From the NCBI RefSeq assembly GCF_010365305.1, contig NZ_CP048279.1, positions 2,728,001 through 2,792,000 of the forward strand: a stretch of DNA of 64,000 bases, in the 5' to 3' direction. Made by a program: the position numbers and the translations under genes. The DNA comes from Staphylococcus sp. MI 10-1553. GTDB lineage: Bacteria > Bacillota > Bacilli > Staphylococcales > Staphylococcaceae. How positions within the stretch are numbered: the stretch's first letter is position 1; every line of letters begins with the position of its first letter. Shown in pieces: positions 26,675-36,042 of the stretch. The notes beneath the pieces are model-generated. The model did not search any database and was not told the DNA's origin. It saw only the letters and a list, made by a program, of their open reading frames with translations.

Positions 26675-26756
26675 TGCTTTTCCTCCGTTTAACTCTCTTA
26701 CCACCTATTATAATATAAATTGGGCACCCACGATGGTCATTTTCATTTGGTGCGCA

Positions 26757-26800
26757 TAATAAAAAAGCCATACCATGTTCAAAGCGAGACATGGCATGAC
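26757..26800 (-). terminator. Terminator of mccAB
   Basis: A 12-bp stem (GTCATGCCATGT with ACATGGTATGGC, two wobbles) followed by TTTTTTATT on the minus strand, about 65 bases past the mccB stop. Confidence 0.8.
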
Positions 26801-26818
26801 GCTGTCGAATGTGATTGA

Positions 26819-26867
26819 TTTTATCAAAAGGCGAGAATACTCGCGACTTTAGTCATGAGAGGTTCAA
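26819..26867 (-). repeat. 49-bp repeat at the mccB 3' end
   Basis: This 49-bp stretch matches 63848-63896 (opposite orientation) at 47 of 49 positions. It contains a small hairpin, GGCGAG-AATA-CTCGC, and on the minus strand its first bases include the TGA stop codon of mccB. Confidence 0.8.
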
Positions 26868-28006
26868 AATTGATCAAGTGCTTGTTTTAAATCTTCTACA
26901 AGATCATCTGTATCTTCAATACCCAATGATAGTCGTATTAAACCATCCGCAATGCCTTCTTTTGCGCGAATGTCAGCCGGAATAGATGCGTGTGTCATTA
27001 AGCTTGGTACAGAAATTAAACTTTCGACTGCACCTAAACTTTCTGCTAAGGTGAAATATTTCGTTTGTTTCACAAGAAGCTTCGCTTTTTCTACATCTGC
27101 TACTTCGAATGAGATGATGCCTGTTGTGCCGTCTGCTTGCGCTTGATGCACGTCATAATTTAAATGTGATGGTTGGCTTGGGTGATACACTTTCGTCACT
27201 TTGTCATGTTGATTCAACATTTCGACAACAGCTAATGCGTTACGTTCGATTTGTTCCATACGTAAAGCTAATGTTTTCATCCCGCGAATAAGCAAGTAGC
27301 TGTCTTGAGGTCCTAATACGCCGCCCGTTGAGTTTTGGACGAATGCGATACGTTCTGCAAGTGACGCATCTTTAACTGCGACAAGTCCGGCTACAACGTC
27401 ACTATGACCACCTAAATATTTCGTCGCTGAGTGGACAACGATATCTGCACCGAGTGACAATGGTGTTTGATAGTAAGGTGTCATGAATGTGTTATCCACG
27501 ACAGTAATGAGTTTGTGTTGCTTGCCGATTTCACTCACTGCTTGAATATCAGTAATGCGTAACAGTGGATTTGATGGCGTTTCGATAAATAACATTTTCG
27601 TGTTGTCTTTGATTTTTTCTTCAATATTTTGAACATCTGTTGTATTTACAAAGTCAAATTCAATACCGAAACGTGTGAAAACACGCGTCATAGCACGATA
27701 TGAGCCACCATACACATCGGAACCGACAATGATGTGGTCACCTTGGTCTAACAACATGATGACTGCACTGATGGCTGCCATACCTGAACCGAATGCGAAT
27801 CCGTAGTTCCCATGTTCTAAATCAGCAATCACAGACTCGAGTGATGAACGTGTTGGGTTAGCTGTACGTGAGTATTCAAAGCCTTGTCTTAACTCCCCAA
27901 TCGCATCTTGTTCATACGTACTCGTTTGATAGATCGGCGTCGTCACAGCACCTGTATAATCATCTGTAGTATTACCGCAATGGATCAATAATGTTTTTTT
28001 ATTCAT
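26864..28006 (-). CDS. mccB: Cystathionine gamma-lyase / homocysteine gamma-lyase
   Basis: A 380-residue PLP enzyme of the Cys/Met metabolism family. The Schiff-base Lys is in VVHSATKYLGGHSDV (about 198), and the cofactor-phosphate region YGFAFGSGMAAIS (about 73-85) and the family Arg in SLGIED follow. With MccA it turns homocysteine into cysteine (reverse transsulfuration). MetB (cystathionine gamma-synthase) is nearly identical in pattern; the partner mccA favours the lyase. It starts 8 bases inside mccA with GGAGGAG upstream. Confidence 0.85.
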   Translation of the reverse strand: MNKKTLLIHCGNTTDDYTGAVTTPIYQTSTYEQDAIGELRQGFEYSRTANPTRSSLESVIADLEHGNYGFAFGSGMAAISAVIMLLDQGDHIIVGSDVYGGSYRAMTRVFTRFGIEFDFVNTTDVQNIEEKIKDNTKMLFIETPSNPLLRITDIQAVSEIGKQHKLITVVDNTFMTPYYQTPLSLGADIVVHSATKYLGGHSDVVAGLVAVKDASLAERIAFVQNSTGGVLGPQDSYLLIRGMKTLALRMEQIERNALAVVEMLNQHDKVTKVYHPSQPSHLNYDVHQAQADGTTGIISFEVADVEKAKLLVKQTKYFTLAESLGAVESLISVPSLMTHASIPADIRAKEGIADGLIRLSLGIEDTDDLVEDLKQALDQF

Positions 28007-28907
28007 TTAAATCTCCTCCGTATTGAAATATCTTTTTCGACATATAACGATCACTACCATCAGGAAAAATGGCTACTACTTTTCCTTGATCTAATCGGGA
28101 CGCTGCTCGAATCGCGCCTTCCAAAGCAGCGCCTGAAGAACTCCCCGCTAATATGCCTTCGTAACGTGCCAAGTCTTTAACGTGTTGAAAAGCGACCTCG
28201 TCAGGTACCACTTCGACCGCTTCAATCCATTCTTGTTTTAAAAATTGTGGCCATACTTCTACGCCAATGCCTTCTGTATCATGACGCCCCTTTTCTTGAC
28301 CACTTAAAATTGAACCAGGTGGCTCGACGACAATCGATTTCACATTATGTGACTGAAGTACTTCTGCCACACCTGCAAATGTGCCACCCGAACCTGCACC
28401 AGCAACAAAATAGTCTAAATCCGGTAGCGTCTCAATCAGTTCAACTGCCAATGTATCTCGATACGCAGCAGGATTATCAAGCGTTTCAAACTGATTCGTA
28501 TAATAAGCGCCCGTCTCATCAGCATAAGCTTGAGCCCATTGTCGTGCCCCGAGCATCCCTTCTGCTTGCGGTGTACGACGAATGTCAGCGCCGAGTGCTC
28601 GCATAATGGCAATCTTCTCTTCTGAAAATCCTTGTGGCGCAAAAATAACACACGTGATGTCATAATGGTTGGCAACGATGGCTAATCCAATCCCCGTATT
28701 GCCTGCCGTTGCTTCCACAATTTGATCCCCAGGTTGAAGCTTACCTTCTTGAATCGCATGCTCGATTAAATACTTGGCCAACCGATCTTTCACACTGCCC
28801 CCTGGATTGTGCATCTCCAGTTTGGCGAAGATTTGGACGCGCTCTGTACTGTAATGCTCGAGTTGTACAAGCGGTGTCCGGCCAATCAAGTCAAAATTTC
28901 TCAACAC
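27999..28907 (-). CDS. mccA: Cystathionine beta-synthase-type enzyme (cysteine synthase family)
   Basis: A 302-residue PLP enzyme of the CysK/CBS family. Lys in NPGGSVKDRLA (about 41) binds the cofactor, EATAGNTGIGLA (about 64-75) the substrate and AGAGSGGTFAG (about 171-181) the phosphate. In Firmicutes the mccA-mccB pair feeds O-acetylserine and homocysteine through cystathionine. The start is a GTG at 28907 with GAGGG just upstream; the TTG that follows is an alternative. CysK would be the main other reading. Confidence 0.85.
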   Translation of the reverse strand: MLRNFDLIGRTPLVQLEHYSTERVQIFAKLEMHNPGGSVKDRLAKYLIEHAIQEGKLQPGDQIVEATAGNTGIGLAIVANHYDITCVIFAPQGFSEEKIAIMRALGADIRRTPQAEGMLGARQWAQAYADETGAYYTNQFETLDNPAAYRDTLAVELIETLPDLDYFVAGAGSGGTFAGVAEVLQSHNVKSIVVEPPGSILSGQEKGRHDTEGIGVEVWPQFLKQEWIEAVEVVPDEVAFQHVKDLARYEGILAGSSSGAALEGAIRAASRLDQGKVVAIFPDGSDRYMSKKIFQYGGDLNE

Positions 28908-28937
28908 TGTTCCCTCATTTCAACCGTCTAATTCTTA

Positions 28938-28966
28938 GTTAATACATATGAATTATAAGATAAATG
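28938..28966 (-). promoter_or_regulatory. Promoter of mccAB
   Basis: On the minus strand TTGAAA, a 17-base spacer and TATAAT lie about 30-60 bases before mccA. No T-box or S-box leader fits in the short distance, so control is probably by a repressor such as CymR; I did not find a certain CymR site. Exact positions are estimated. Confidence 0.55.
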
Positions 28967-29186
28967 TGTGTCGGTTTCAATGCAAATCACTATAAAAATA
29001 CAAATTATCTAAAAAGCAATCGATATATCGCTATACAATTGTAGATGAGCAATCAAATTTTTATGTGCTCATTAACACCGTTGTCACCTTATTCATATAC
29101 ATTCCTCTCCCATACCAGAAAGGCGTATTTACGTTATAATGAAAGCAACCATAAGATTCATTTCATAATGCAAAGGGGAGAGATTA

Positions 29187-30512
29187 ATGAAACTGCATAC
29201 ACCTCACGGCACGATTCACGGTGAACGTCATACCGATTATGAAGTATTTAAAGGCATTCCTTATGCGCAGCCACCTATTGGCGCATTACGTTTTAAACAT
29301 GCGCAACTGTTGTCAACGTGGCCAGAAGATTTTCAAGCGACTTCATTTGGATCTGTCCCGATTCAGCCACCGAATTCACTAGAGTCCTTTTTTGATACAC
29401 ACATGCAAGACTACCCGCAGAGTGAGGACTGTCTCACTTTAAATATTTGGCGTCCTGCAACACCATCTCACCAACCATTGCCTGTCATCGTATTCATATA
29501 TGGGGGGAGTTTTGTGAATGGTCATAGCGCACAAGCGTTGTATCACCCTCATGAAATCGTCAAGCGCGAATCTGTCATCGTCGTCACGTTGAATTACCGC
29601 TTAGGGGCACTTGGTTTCTTAGACTGGTCCGCAATCAATCCGGAATGGGATGCGAATAATGGCTTGTCAGATCAAATTTGTGCATTGCAATGGGTGCGTG
29701 AAAACATTGCACATTTTGGTGGAGACCCAAATCACCTCACTTTGATGGGTCAATCCGCGGGCGCGATGAGTGTTGCGGCCATGTTACGCATGCCGACAGT
29801 GCAGCTTTGGATTAAAAATGCGGTTATGTTAAGCGGGATTTTACATTTGGAATCTCCTCAAGTCGCATCCGATAAAGCAGACGCCTTTGCAGCATTAAAA
29901 GCACAGTATGATCCGTCCACATCTTGGCATGAACTTGATGCACAAGGGATATTAACGTTAATGGCGAGACACCAAATGCAGTATGGTCCATCGAAAGGTT
30001 TAGAATTGTTATACCAACCGATTGCCACAGACGATATCGAACCAGACTATCGCCATGTCAATGTCCCTGTATTATTGGGCCACACGACAGCTGAGGGTGA
30101 CATTTATATTAAAAATGAACAAAAAAAATTAGCCCCGCGTCAATTTCAACGTGTACTTGAACGTTTAGGAGGGCCTGTGCCACCACTTGAGGACATTGAA
30201 ACTGCTCAACAACAGCGTGACCTTATTACGAATTGGCATTTCAAAGCGCCGTTTCAACAACTGTATCAAGCATTGTCAGCAGTGACTCCGACTTGGCAAG
30301 CGACTTTCAATTGGGCTCGTGGCGATCATCCGAACTATGCGTCGGCGTACCACATTTTAGACATGATTTTTTGGATGGGACGTCTCGATATTTTGGAAGC
30401 ACATGGCCTGGAATTAACTGTGCGTGAGACCGAACTACGCGAACGCATGATTCATGATTTGTGCCATTTCGCCCAACATAGCGCATTAGATGGCGACCGC
30501 TGTTACGAATAA
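29187..30512 (+). CDS. Type B carboxylesterase
   Basis: A 441-residue alpha/beta hydrolase of the carboxylesterase B family: YAQPPIGALRF near the start, SEDCLTLNIWRP (about 78), IYGGSFVNG forming the oxyanion hole (about 103) and the nucleophile in LMGQSAGAMS (Ser about 190). A histidine in the C-terminal GDHPNYASAYH region could complete the triad. Such enzymes hydrolyse short-chain or aromatic esters (PnbA type); the natural substrate is unknown. RBS AAAGGGGAG precedes the ATG. It is divergent from mccAB. Confidence 0.88.
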   Translation: MKLHTPHGTIHGERHTDYEVFKGIPYAQPPIGALRFKHAQLLSTWPEDFQATSFGSVPIQPPNSLESFFDTHMQDYPQSEDCLTLNIWRPATPSHQPLPVIVFIYGGSFVNGHSAQALYHPHEIVKRESVIVVTLNYRLGALGFLDWSAINPEWDANNGLSDQICALQWVRENIAHFGGDPNHLTLMGQSAGAMSVAAMLRMPTVQLWIKNAVMLSGILHLESPQVASDKADAFAALKAQYDPSTSWHELDAQGILTLMARHQMQYGPSKGLELLYQPIATDDIEPDYRHVNVPVLLGHTTAEGDIYIKNEQKKLAPRQFQRVLERLGGPVPPLEDIETAQQQRDLITNWHFKAPFQQLYQALSAVTPTWQATFNWARGDHPNYASAYHILDMIFWMGRLDILEAHGLELTVRETELRERMIHDLCHFAQHSALDGDRCYE

Positions 30513-30531
30513 TGTGACGTCCAAAATAAAA

Positions 30532-30586
30532 AGGAAGGGACTTGGGAACAATTTGCGTTTTCCCAGTCACTTCCTCTTTATTTTTA
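30532..30586 (+). terminator. Terminator of the carboxylesterase gene
   Basis: GGAAGGGACTTGGGAA pairs imperfectly with TTTTCCCAGTCACTTCC; a T-rich tract follows. Confidence 0.8.
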
Positions 30587-30671
30587 TGTGTATTCATACT
30601 AGTCAAGCAAACCCATGGCGGTCATCAAAAATGCGTATAACTGAATTGAATGAACATGAATGAAACGATTG

Positions 30672-32000
30672 TTATACTAATTGCAAAATCAAAACGAGTA
30701 AAATGACAACCGGTAAAATGTATCGAATAAACATGTACCATATCGTAAACAATTTCAGAGGATCGTTACCAAAACCTGTTTTCAAACGTACCTTTTTCAT
30801 CGCATAACCAATCGCTAGTGTTGAACCTAAGGCGCCGACAGGTAATAAAATATTTGAAAAGACAAAGTCCATATTATCAAAAATTGAACCAGCACCAAAT
30901 TGAATATGACTGAGTGGCCCAAATGATAGTGTAGCAGGTACACCGACAATGAAAACACCTAAGCTGATAATAAAAGCCATCGTTGGACGTTTACGATTAT
31001 CGTTACGCGTTAAGTTCGACACGTTTAGCTCCAATAGTGAAATAGAAGATGTGAGTGCCGCGAATAAAAAGAGCACTAAGAAAATCGCATAGAATAACGT
31101 ACCGAACTGCATTTTTTCAAAGACGAGTGGCAAAATGATAAACAATAAGCCAGGTCCTTCTTTCGCTTGATAGCCGAAAGTTTCTAATGCTGGAAAAATC
31201 GCAAGCCCTGCTAAAATCGCAATCGCAATATTCATCATTAAAATCGTCACTGCTGATGTTTTAATCGGCATGTCTGTTGAAGCGTAACTGGCATACGTCA
31301 TCATCCCTGTCGTCCCTAGTGATAGCGCAAAAAAGGACTGTCCTAAGGCGAATAACATCGATGCCATATTGATTTCAGAGACACGAGGTTGGAATAAGAA
31401 CCGTACCCCTTCCATAGCCCCATCAAGCGATAATGTTTTCACTACGATGATGATTAAAAAGACTAATAGTAATGGCATCATTAATTTTGACGCTTTTTCC
31501 AACCCTTGTTGCACACCACGCATGACGATACCACATGTTAAAGCAATACAAATCGCCTGCCCCGTGACGACATAGAACGGTTGGCTAATGATGTCTTGAA
31601 ATTGCAAATCGTGAAGATGTGTCGGCACAATGCGGAACAGTTGCGCAAGGACAAAACCGAGATAGACGATAATCCAACCGCCGATCACACTGTAAAAACT
31701 AAACAATACAAAAACCGCTATATTACCGATCCAAGCGATACCGTTTAACCATTTGCGCCCTGTTAATTGACCAAATATTTCTGTTGTATACGTACGACCG
31801 AGTTGACCGACCGCAAATTCCATAATGAGTAGTGGCAGGCCTACTAAAATCGTGAAGACTAAAAACATGAATAAAAATGCGCCACCACCGAACATTCCCG
31901 CCATGTAAGGGAATTTCCATAGCGCGCCTAGACCAATCGCAGAACCAACACTCGCTAAAATAAAGCCGGTTGACGATTTCCATTGTGACCGTTGCGACAA
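30672..32000 (-). CDS. Sodium-dependent transporter (SNF/LeuT family)
   Basis: A 442-residue membrane protein with eleven or so hydrophobic segments. The amino end has the family signature: GFILASVGSAIGLGALWKFP, where the unwound first helix binds sodium and substrate. Family members move amino acids or related amines with sodium; which substrate cannot be read here. The start appears to be a TTG at 32000, ten bases after AGAGAGG, giving MSQRSQWKSSTG. It sits alone beside mccAB and the esterase. Confidence 0.88.
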   Translation of the reverse strand: MSQRSQWKSSTGFILASVGSAIGLGALWKFPYMAGMFGGGAFLFMFLVFTILVGLPLLIMEFAVGQLGRTYTTEIFGQLTGRKWLNGIAWIGNIAVFVLFSFYSVIGGWIIVYLGFVLAQLFRIVPTHLHDLQFQDIISQPFYVVTGQAICIALTCGIVMRGVQQGLEKASKLMMPLLLVFLIIIVVKTLSLDGAMEGVRFLFQPRVSEINMASMLFALGQSFFALSLGTTGMMTYASYASTDMPIKTSAVTILMMNIAIAILAGLAIFPALETFGYQAKEGPGLLFIILPLVFEKMQFGTLFYAIFLVLFLFAALTSSISLLELNVSNLTRNDNRKRPTMAFIISLGVFIVGVPATLSFGPLSHIQFGAGSIFDNMDFVFSNILLPVGALGSTLAIGYAMKKVRLKTGFGNDPLKLFTIWYMFIRYILPVVILLVLILQLV

Positions 32001-32183
32001 AACCGTTCATCCTCTCTTTTTCTTCACTTTAATACGTTGAATCGTTTAAGTCATCTTGCAATATAACACATTCATAGGTTATCGACAATGAAAGACCACT
32101 TTTTTATAGTATTTCATCAAAAGTTTAGTATTGAAACGATGTTGTATTTTGATATGATTAAGTTGTAAAAGAGGTGAGAAGTC

Positions 32184-32372
32184 ATGTCGCAAAAATTAAA
32201 AGAACGTATTTATTTAATTGGCATCATTGTGAGTACGCTATGTGTCTTGTCGTCGGTTCTGTTTGGTTTAAGTCCGACCATCACAGCAGCAGTGACGTTT
32301 ATTTCAATAGTTGTTTTTGCGGTCCTTTATTTCGTCGTACCTAATAAACAACAAAATCGTAAAATACGGTAA
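32184..32372 (+). CDS. Small two-helix membrane protein, unknown function
   Basis: A 62-residue protein, MSQKLKERIYLIGIIVSTLC..., with two hydrophobic helices (about 9-29 and 33-53) and a basic tail ending QQNRKIR. It has a ribosome site (AGAGGTGAG) and its own terminator directly downstream, which supports a real gene. No family was recognised. Confidence 0.6.
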   Translation: MSQKLKERIYLIGIIVSTLCVLSSVLFGLSPTITAAVTFISIVVFAVLYFVVPNKQQNRKIR

Positions 32373-32381
32373 TAAAATTGA

Positions 32382-32419
32382 AAAGCTGGGGCATTAAGTT
32401 GTCCCAGCTTTAATTTTTT
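32382..32419 (+). terminator. Terminator between small membrane protein and kdpE
   Basis: AAAGCTGGG pairs with CCCAGCTTT, followed by AATTTTTT. The genes on both sides converge here, and it may serve kdpE as well. Confidence 0.8.
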
Positions 32420-32441
32420 CAAAAGGCATGCTTCAACAGCT

Positions 32442-33131
32442 TTATTGCCAATATTGCATTTGATAACCGATGCGAGGCCGCGTAATAATGAGTTGTTTCG
32501 ACTCGGGATGGGCTTGACTCAATTTGTTGCGCAACGACGTCATATGTACGCGCAAGCTCGGCATTTCTGATTGATTCACATAACCATAAATCGCTTTAAG
32601 TATCGTATCATACGTTAGCACTTTACCTACGTGACGGCACAACAATTCCAATAAGGTAAATTCATGCGGCGTCAGATTGAGCATTTGATCATCAATTTGG
32701 GCCGTTTTAGATTGATACGACACAACTAAAGGGCCATTTTTAAACACAATTTCTTTTTGATTCTGCATATTTTCCAATCGTTGCACCACTCTAATACGTG
32801 CGCGTAATTCGTCCACATTAAACGGTTTGGTCATGTAGTCATTCGCACCGTTATCCAACGCTTCAACAATCGTTTGTTCATCCAATCGTGCACTGATCAC
32901 AATAATAGGAATATCGAAAGTTTGCCGTATCATTTTAATCAATTCCAAACCGTCGATATCGGGTAACCCTAAATCTAACAAAATGATATCTGGTGCTTTA
33001 GAACGTATTTGAAAATCAGCGTCCTTCCCATTTGTCGCAGTGATGACTTCATAGTAATCAAGGGTTAATGAGACGTCGAGCAAATGGGTGATCGCCGCAT
33101 CATCTTCTACCACTAATATTTTTATATTCAC
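32442..33131 (-). CDS. kdpE: Potassium-response regulator KdpE
   Basis: A 229-residue OmpR/PhoB-type regulator. The receiver domain has acidic pair EDD (about 9-11), phospho-acceptor Asp in IILLDLGLPD (about 54), Thr/Ser and Lys in MTKPFN (about 104). The winged-helix DNA-binding domain ends IITRPRIGYQMQYW. Phosphorylated KdpE switches on kdpFABC. It starts with GTG at 33131, nine bases after GAGGAG, and follows kdpD by 13 bases. Confidence 0.95.
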   Translation of the reverse strand: MNIKILVVEDDAAITHLLDVSLTLDYYEVITATNGKDADFQIRSKAPDIILLDLGLPDIDGLELIKMIRQTFDIPIIVISARLDEQTIVEALDNGANDYMTKPFNVDELRARIRVVQRLENMQNQKEIVFKNGPLVVSYQSKTAQIDDQMLNLTPHEFTLLELLCRHVGKVLTYDTILKAIYGYVNQSEMPSLRVHMTSLRNKLSQAHPESKQLIITRPRIGYQMQYWQ

Positions 33132-33144
33132 GGCACTTCACTCC

Positions 33145-35769
33145 TCAATTTGTGTCTTTTTCAAAAGGTAAGTTGAAATAAAATATACTCCCATGCGGCT
33201 CATTTTGTCGATATTTTAACTGACTGTCATGTTTTTCTAAGATAGATTGAACAAGATAAAGGCCGAGTCCCATACTGTCTTTTTTGTTATCTCTGAAAAG
33301 CTGATATTTATGAAAAGGTTGGAAAATTGTTTGTTGTTCTTCATCAGATAGTCCCAAACCTTGATCAATGACCTCAAACAAAATTTGCTGTTCACTTTTA
33401 CTGATAGCTAAAGTGATTTTTGTTTCAGGAGGCGTATGTTTTAAAGCATTTTCTATTAAATTAAAGATGGCTTGTAAAATGAGCTTGCTATCAATATTTA
33501 CAAAACAAATATCATGAAATGCCGTAACTTTAACTTGATGGTTTAAACGTCTACGCTCTAATACTGATTCGATTTCTTCGACTAATTCTTCAATGAGGTA
33601 GAGCTGGCGGTTTAATTTCATATTTGAATGCTCAAGTTTGGTGAGCGATAGAATATTGGAAACGAGCATGTGTAAATATTGAGCTTCGTCAAATGAACGT
33701 GAAATCAACTGATGTTGTTCTGGATGAGGCATCTCTTTGCCGTAGAGTAATAACACATCTAAATTACCAATAATCGATGTTAAAGGTGTTCGAATATCAT
33801 GTGAAATCGAACGTAAGAAATTAGAGCGAGTCACCTCACGCTCAGCACGTAACATCGATTCACGTGTTTGACGAAGTAAACTCAAGTTTTCTACTGCAAG
33901 TGAAATTTCATTAAGCATAGACTCTAAAATAGAATTATCATAAGAATCAATCACTTGCACGTCAGAAAAATGTATCGACACGATGGCTTTTACAGGATTG
34001 GTTCCTATCGGTATCAATAAGTATTGAATACCCGGAAAAGTGTCCGTAGTAGCGCCAGCGCGTTTTTGATTTTTGATAATCCAACTCAATGCTTGTTGAT
34101 GTCGAGAATAATCGGCATGTGGACTTTGAATTGGAATCGTTTTTGAAATTTTCTCATCTTCAACTAAGTAAATCGTTACATTTTGGTTTAACAGATGCTG
34201 TATTTGATGTCTTGCATTAACCAATAAATCAGGAATCGTATACGTTTGTTTGATTGAATCATTAAATTGCAACAGGATATCTGTACGATACAGTTGATGT
34301 TTCGTGACAATATATTGATGTTTAATTTGCTTTAATAAGCCACTCGTGACGATGCTGACAATAATACTAATAGTGAATGTGATAGGATAATCAAAACGAT
34401 AAACTTCGAAAGTAAATCTTGGTACAGTAAAAAAGAAATTAAAGACAAATACGTTTAAAATCGCCGCCAAAAAACCGATGAGGTACGATTGTGTCCACAT
34501 ACTTAAAACGATAATACCTAATAAAAATAATAGGAGAATGATGGTGTCTTGTTCGCCTTTATCTGCGCTATAAACCCACAACCCCAAAAGGACACAAATA
34601 GTTTGAATGGTGATCATTTTAAAAATATCAACAGTCCAACGTTTTTGTTCAATCTTTTGATTGTGTCGTTCGTGCTTGGCTTTCATTTGAATATGCTTAA
34701 TCGGTACAATTTCAATTTTATAATGATGTTTTAAGTCAAGTAACTGGTCAATCAAAGGACGTTTGAATATTTCATTCCATTTGTCGCGTATGTGTTGGCC
34801 AATCACAAGCTTGGTCACTTTCTGAGATTTACACCAATCATCAAGACCCGATGCAATTTGATTATCATATATCACTTTTACAGTTGCACCTAACGATTGT
34901 GCAAGCATTAAATTTTGGTGGACTTGATTTTCGTTGGAATAGTGTTTGCCTTCATGATCAAAAACATCAATATAAACAGCTGTAAATTGTGCGTGTTCAC
35001 GATTGGCAATACGACGGGCTTCTCGAATCACGGTTTCGTTACTTATACTCCCACTAATTGCTACAGCGACATGGGGCGTAATATCAATGCTTTTCTTATA
35101 GAGATGTTCTTTTTGACTCATAATATCTGCGGCGGTTCGTAGTGTTAATTCTCGTAATTCTGAAAGGTTCTCATAAGTGAAAAAATGAGTGAATGCCGTA
35201 TCAAGGCGTTCTTTTTTATACACTTTCCCAGCTTTAAGTCGATTAATGAGTTGTTTAGGTGAAATATCAATGACCTCTATCGCATCACTCGACATAATGA
35301 ATTGATCAGGGACACGCTCTTTAATTTTGACTCCCGTCAGTAACGCCACTTGTTCACTCAAACTTTCGATGTGCTGAATATTTAATGTTGTATGAACATC
35401 AATCCCATGGCAAAGAATTTCTTCAATATCCATGTATCTTTTTTCATGTCGCTCTTTTGAAATATTGGTATGCGCTAATTCATCTATTAGGACAATATCT
35501 GGGTCGTCCTCAATAATTTGATCGACATCTAAATATTGGAATGTATGACTGCCGTGATTTTTAGATTTCGTTTGAATGGTCGGCAATTGTTCAGCAAGCG
35601 CTTGGGTTTCTTTACGTTGATGCGGCTCGATATAACCAATTTTAATATCCTCGCCTTCATGGTAAGCATCGATAGCATTGGATAACATTTCATAAGTTTT
35701 ACCTACACCTGGTGAATAACCAAGATATATCGTTAATGAGCCTCTTTTTATCGTTGGATTACGCGCCAT
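33145..35769 (-). CDS. kdpD: Sensor histidine kinase KdpD
   Basis: An 874-residue sensor. The amino KdpD domain carries a P-loop, GYSPGVGKTYEM (about 17-28), and a universal-stress-protein domain (about 235-355). Four membrane segments cluster at about 385-480, then a GAF-like part, the H-box SHDIRTPLTSIIGN (His about 660) and an HATPase domain with GLGLYLVQSI. The S. aureus homologue binds c-di-AMP through the USP domain; that property is only inferred here. ATG at 35769 (after AGAGGTG) is preferred over the GTG three codons earlier. Confidence 0.95.
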   Translation of the reverse strand: MARNPTIKRGSLTIYLGYSPGVGKTYEMLSNAIDAYHEGEDIKIGYIEPHQRKETQALAEQLPTIQTKSKNHGSHTFQYLDVDQIIEDDPDIVLIDELAHTNISKERHEKRYMDIEEILCHGIDVHTTLNIQHIESLSEQVALLTGVKIKERVPDQFIMSSDAIEVIDISPKQLINRLKAGKVYKKERLDTAFTHFFTYENLSELRELTLRTAADIMSQKEHLYKKSIDITPHVAVAISGSISNETVIREARRIANREHAQFTAVYIDVFDHEGKHYSNENQVHQNLMLAQSLGATVKVIYDNQIASGLDDWCKSQKVTKLVIGQHIRDKWNEIFKRPLIDQLLDLKHHYKIEIVPIKHIQMKAKHERHNQKIEQKRWTVDIFKMITIQTICVLLGLWVYSADKGEQDTIILLLFLLGIIVLSMWTQSYLIGFLAAILNVFVFNFFFTVPRFTFEVYRFDYPITFTISIIVSIVTSGLLKQIKHQYIVTKHQLYRTDILLQFNDSIKQTYTIPDLLVNARHQIQHLLNQNVTIYLVEDEKISKTIPIQSPHADYSRHQQALSWIIKNQKRAGATTDTFPGIQYLLIPIGTNPVKAIVSIHFSDVQVIDSYDNSILESMLNEISLAVENLSLLRQTRESMLRAEREVTRSNFLRSISHDIRTPLTSIIGNLDVLLLYGKEMPHPEQHQLISRSFDEAQYLHMLVSNILSLTKLEHSNMKLNRQLYLIEELVEEIESVLERRRLNHQVKVTAFHDICFVNIDSKLILQAIFNLIENALKHTPPETKITLAISKSEQQILFEVIDQGLGLSDEEQQTIFQPFHKYQLFRDNKKDSMGLGLYLVQSILEKHDSQLKYRQNEPHGSIFYFNLPFEKDTN

Positions 35770-35842
35770 ATTTTTCACCTCTTCTCACTCATCATAAACT
35801 TCAAATCTTACATTTTCTATAAAAAAATACGTTTTTATTTAT

Positions 35843-35907
35843 CTTAATAACTTCTTAATAAAACGATGCAAATATTAATAATCCCCTTATAGAAATTTTT
35901 ATATAAT
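35843..35907 (+). promoter_or_regulatory. kdpFABC promoter with candidate KdpE site
   Basis: A direct repeat CTTAATAA-N3-CTTAATAA (35843-35861), 11 bases apart in register, lies about 40-60 bases before a TATAAT (35902-35907). No good -35 is present, as expected for an activator-driven promoter. Same-face phasing suits binding of a KdpE dimer. This is an inference from layout. Confidence 0.45.
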
Positions 35908-35936
35908 AATTTCTGCAATAAGGAGGAGGTCCAGAG

Positions 35937-36017
35937 ATGATTAGCATATTAGGTTTGATCGTCATCGTATTAATCGGCTATTTAGTCTATGCCTTAATTT
36001 ACAGTGAAAAGTTTTAA
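35937..36017 (+). CDS. kdpF: KdpF, small stabilising subunit of the Kdp potassium ATPase
   Basis: A 26-residue peptide, MISILGLIVIVLIGYLVYAL followed by IYSEKF: one membrane helix. The ATG at 35937 has AAGGAGGAGG upstream. Position directly before kdpA and the form match KdpF, which binds KdpA and steadies the KdpABC complex. Confidence 0.9.
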   Translation: MISILGLIVIVLIGYLVYALIYSEKF

Positions 36018-36042
36018 ATTCAGCTATTGATGGAGGGAAAAC

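Noticed and set aside
28908..29186. Search for a T-box or S-box riboswitch before mccAB
   Set aside because: The leader from the promoter to the start is about 30 bases, too short, and no T-box (TGGNACC-type) or S-box core was seen.
35770..36042. c-di-AMP riboswitch before kdpFABC
   Set aside because: The leader is only about 25 bases from the predicted start to kdpF, far too short for a ydaO-type riboswitch.
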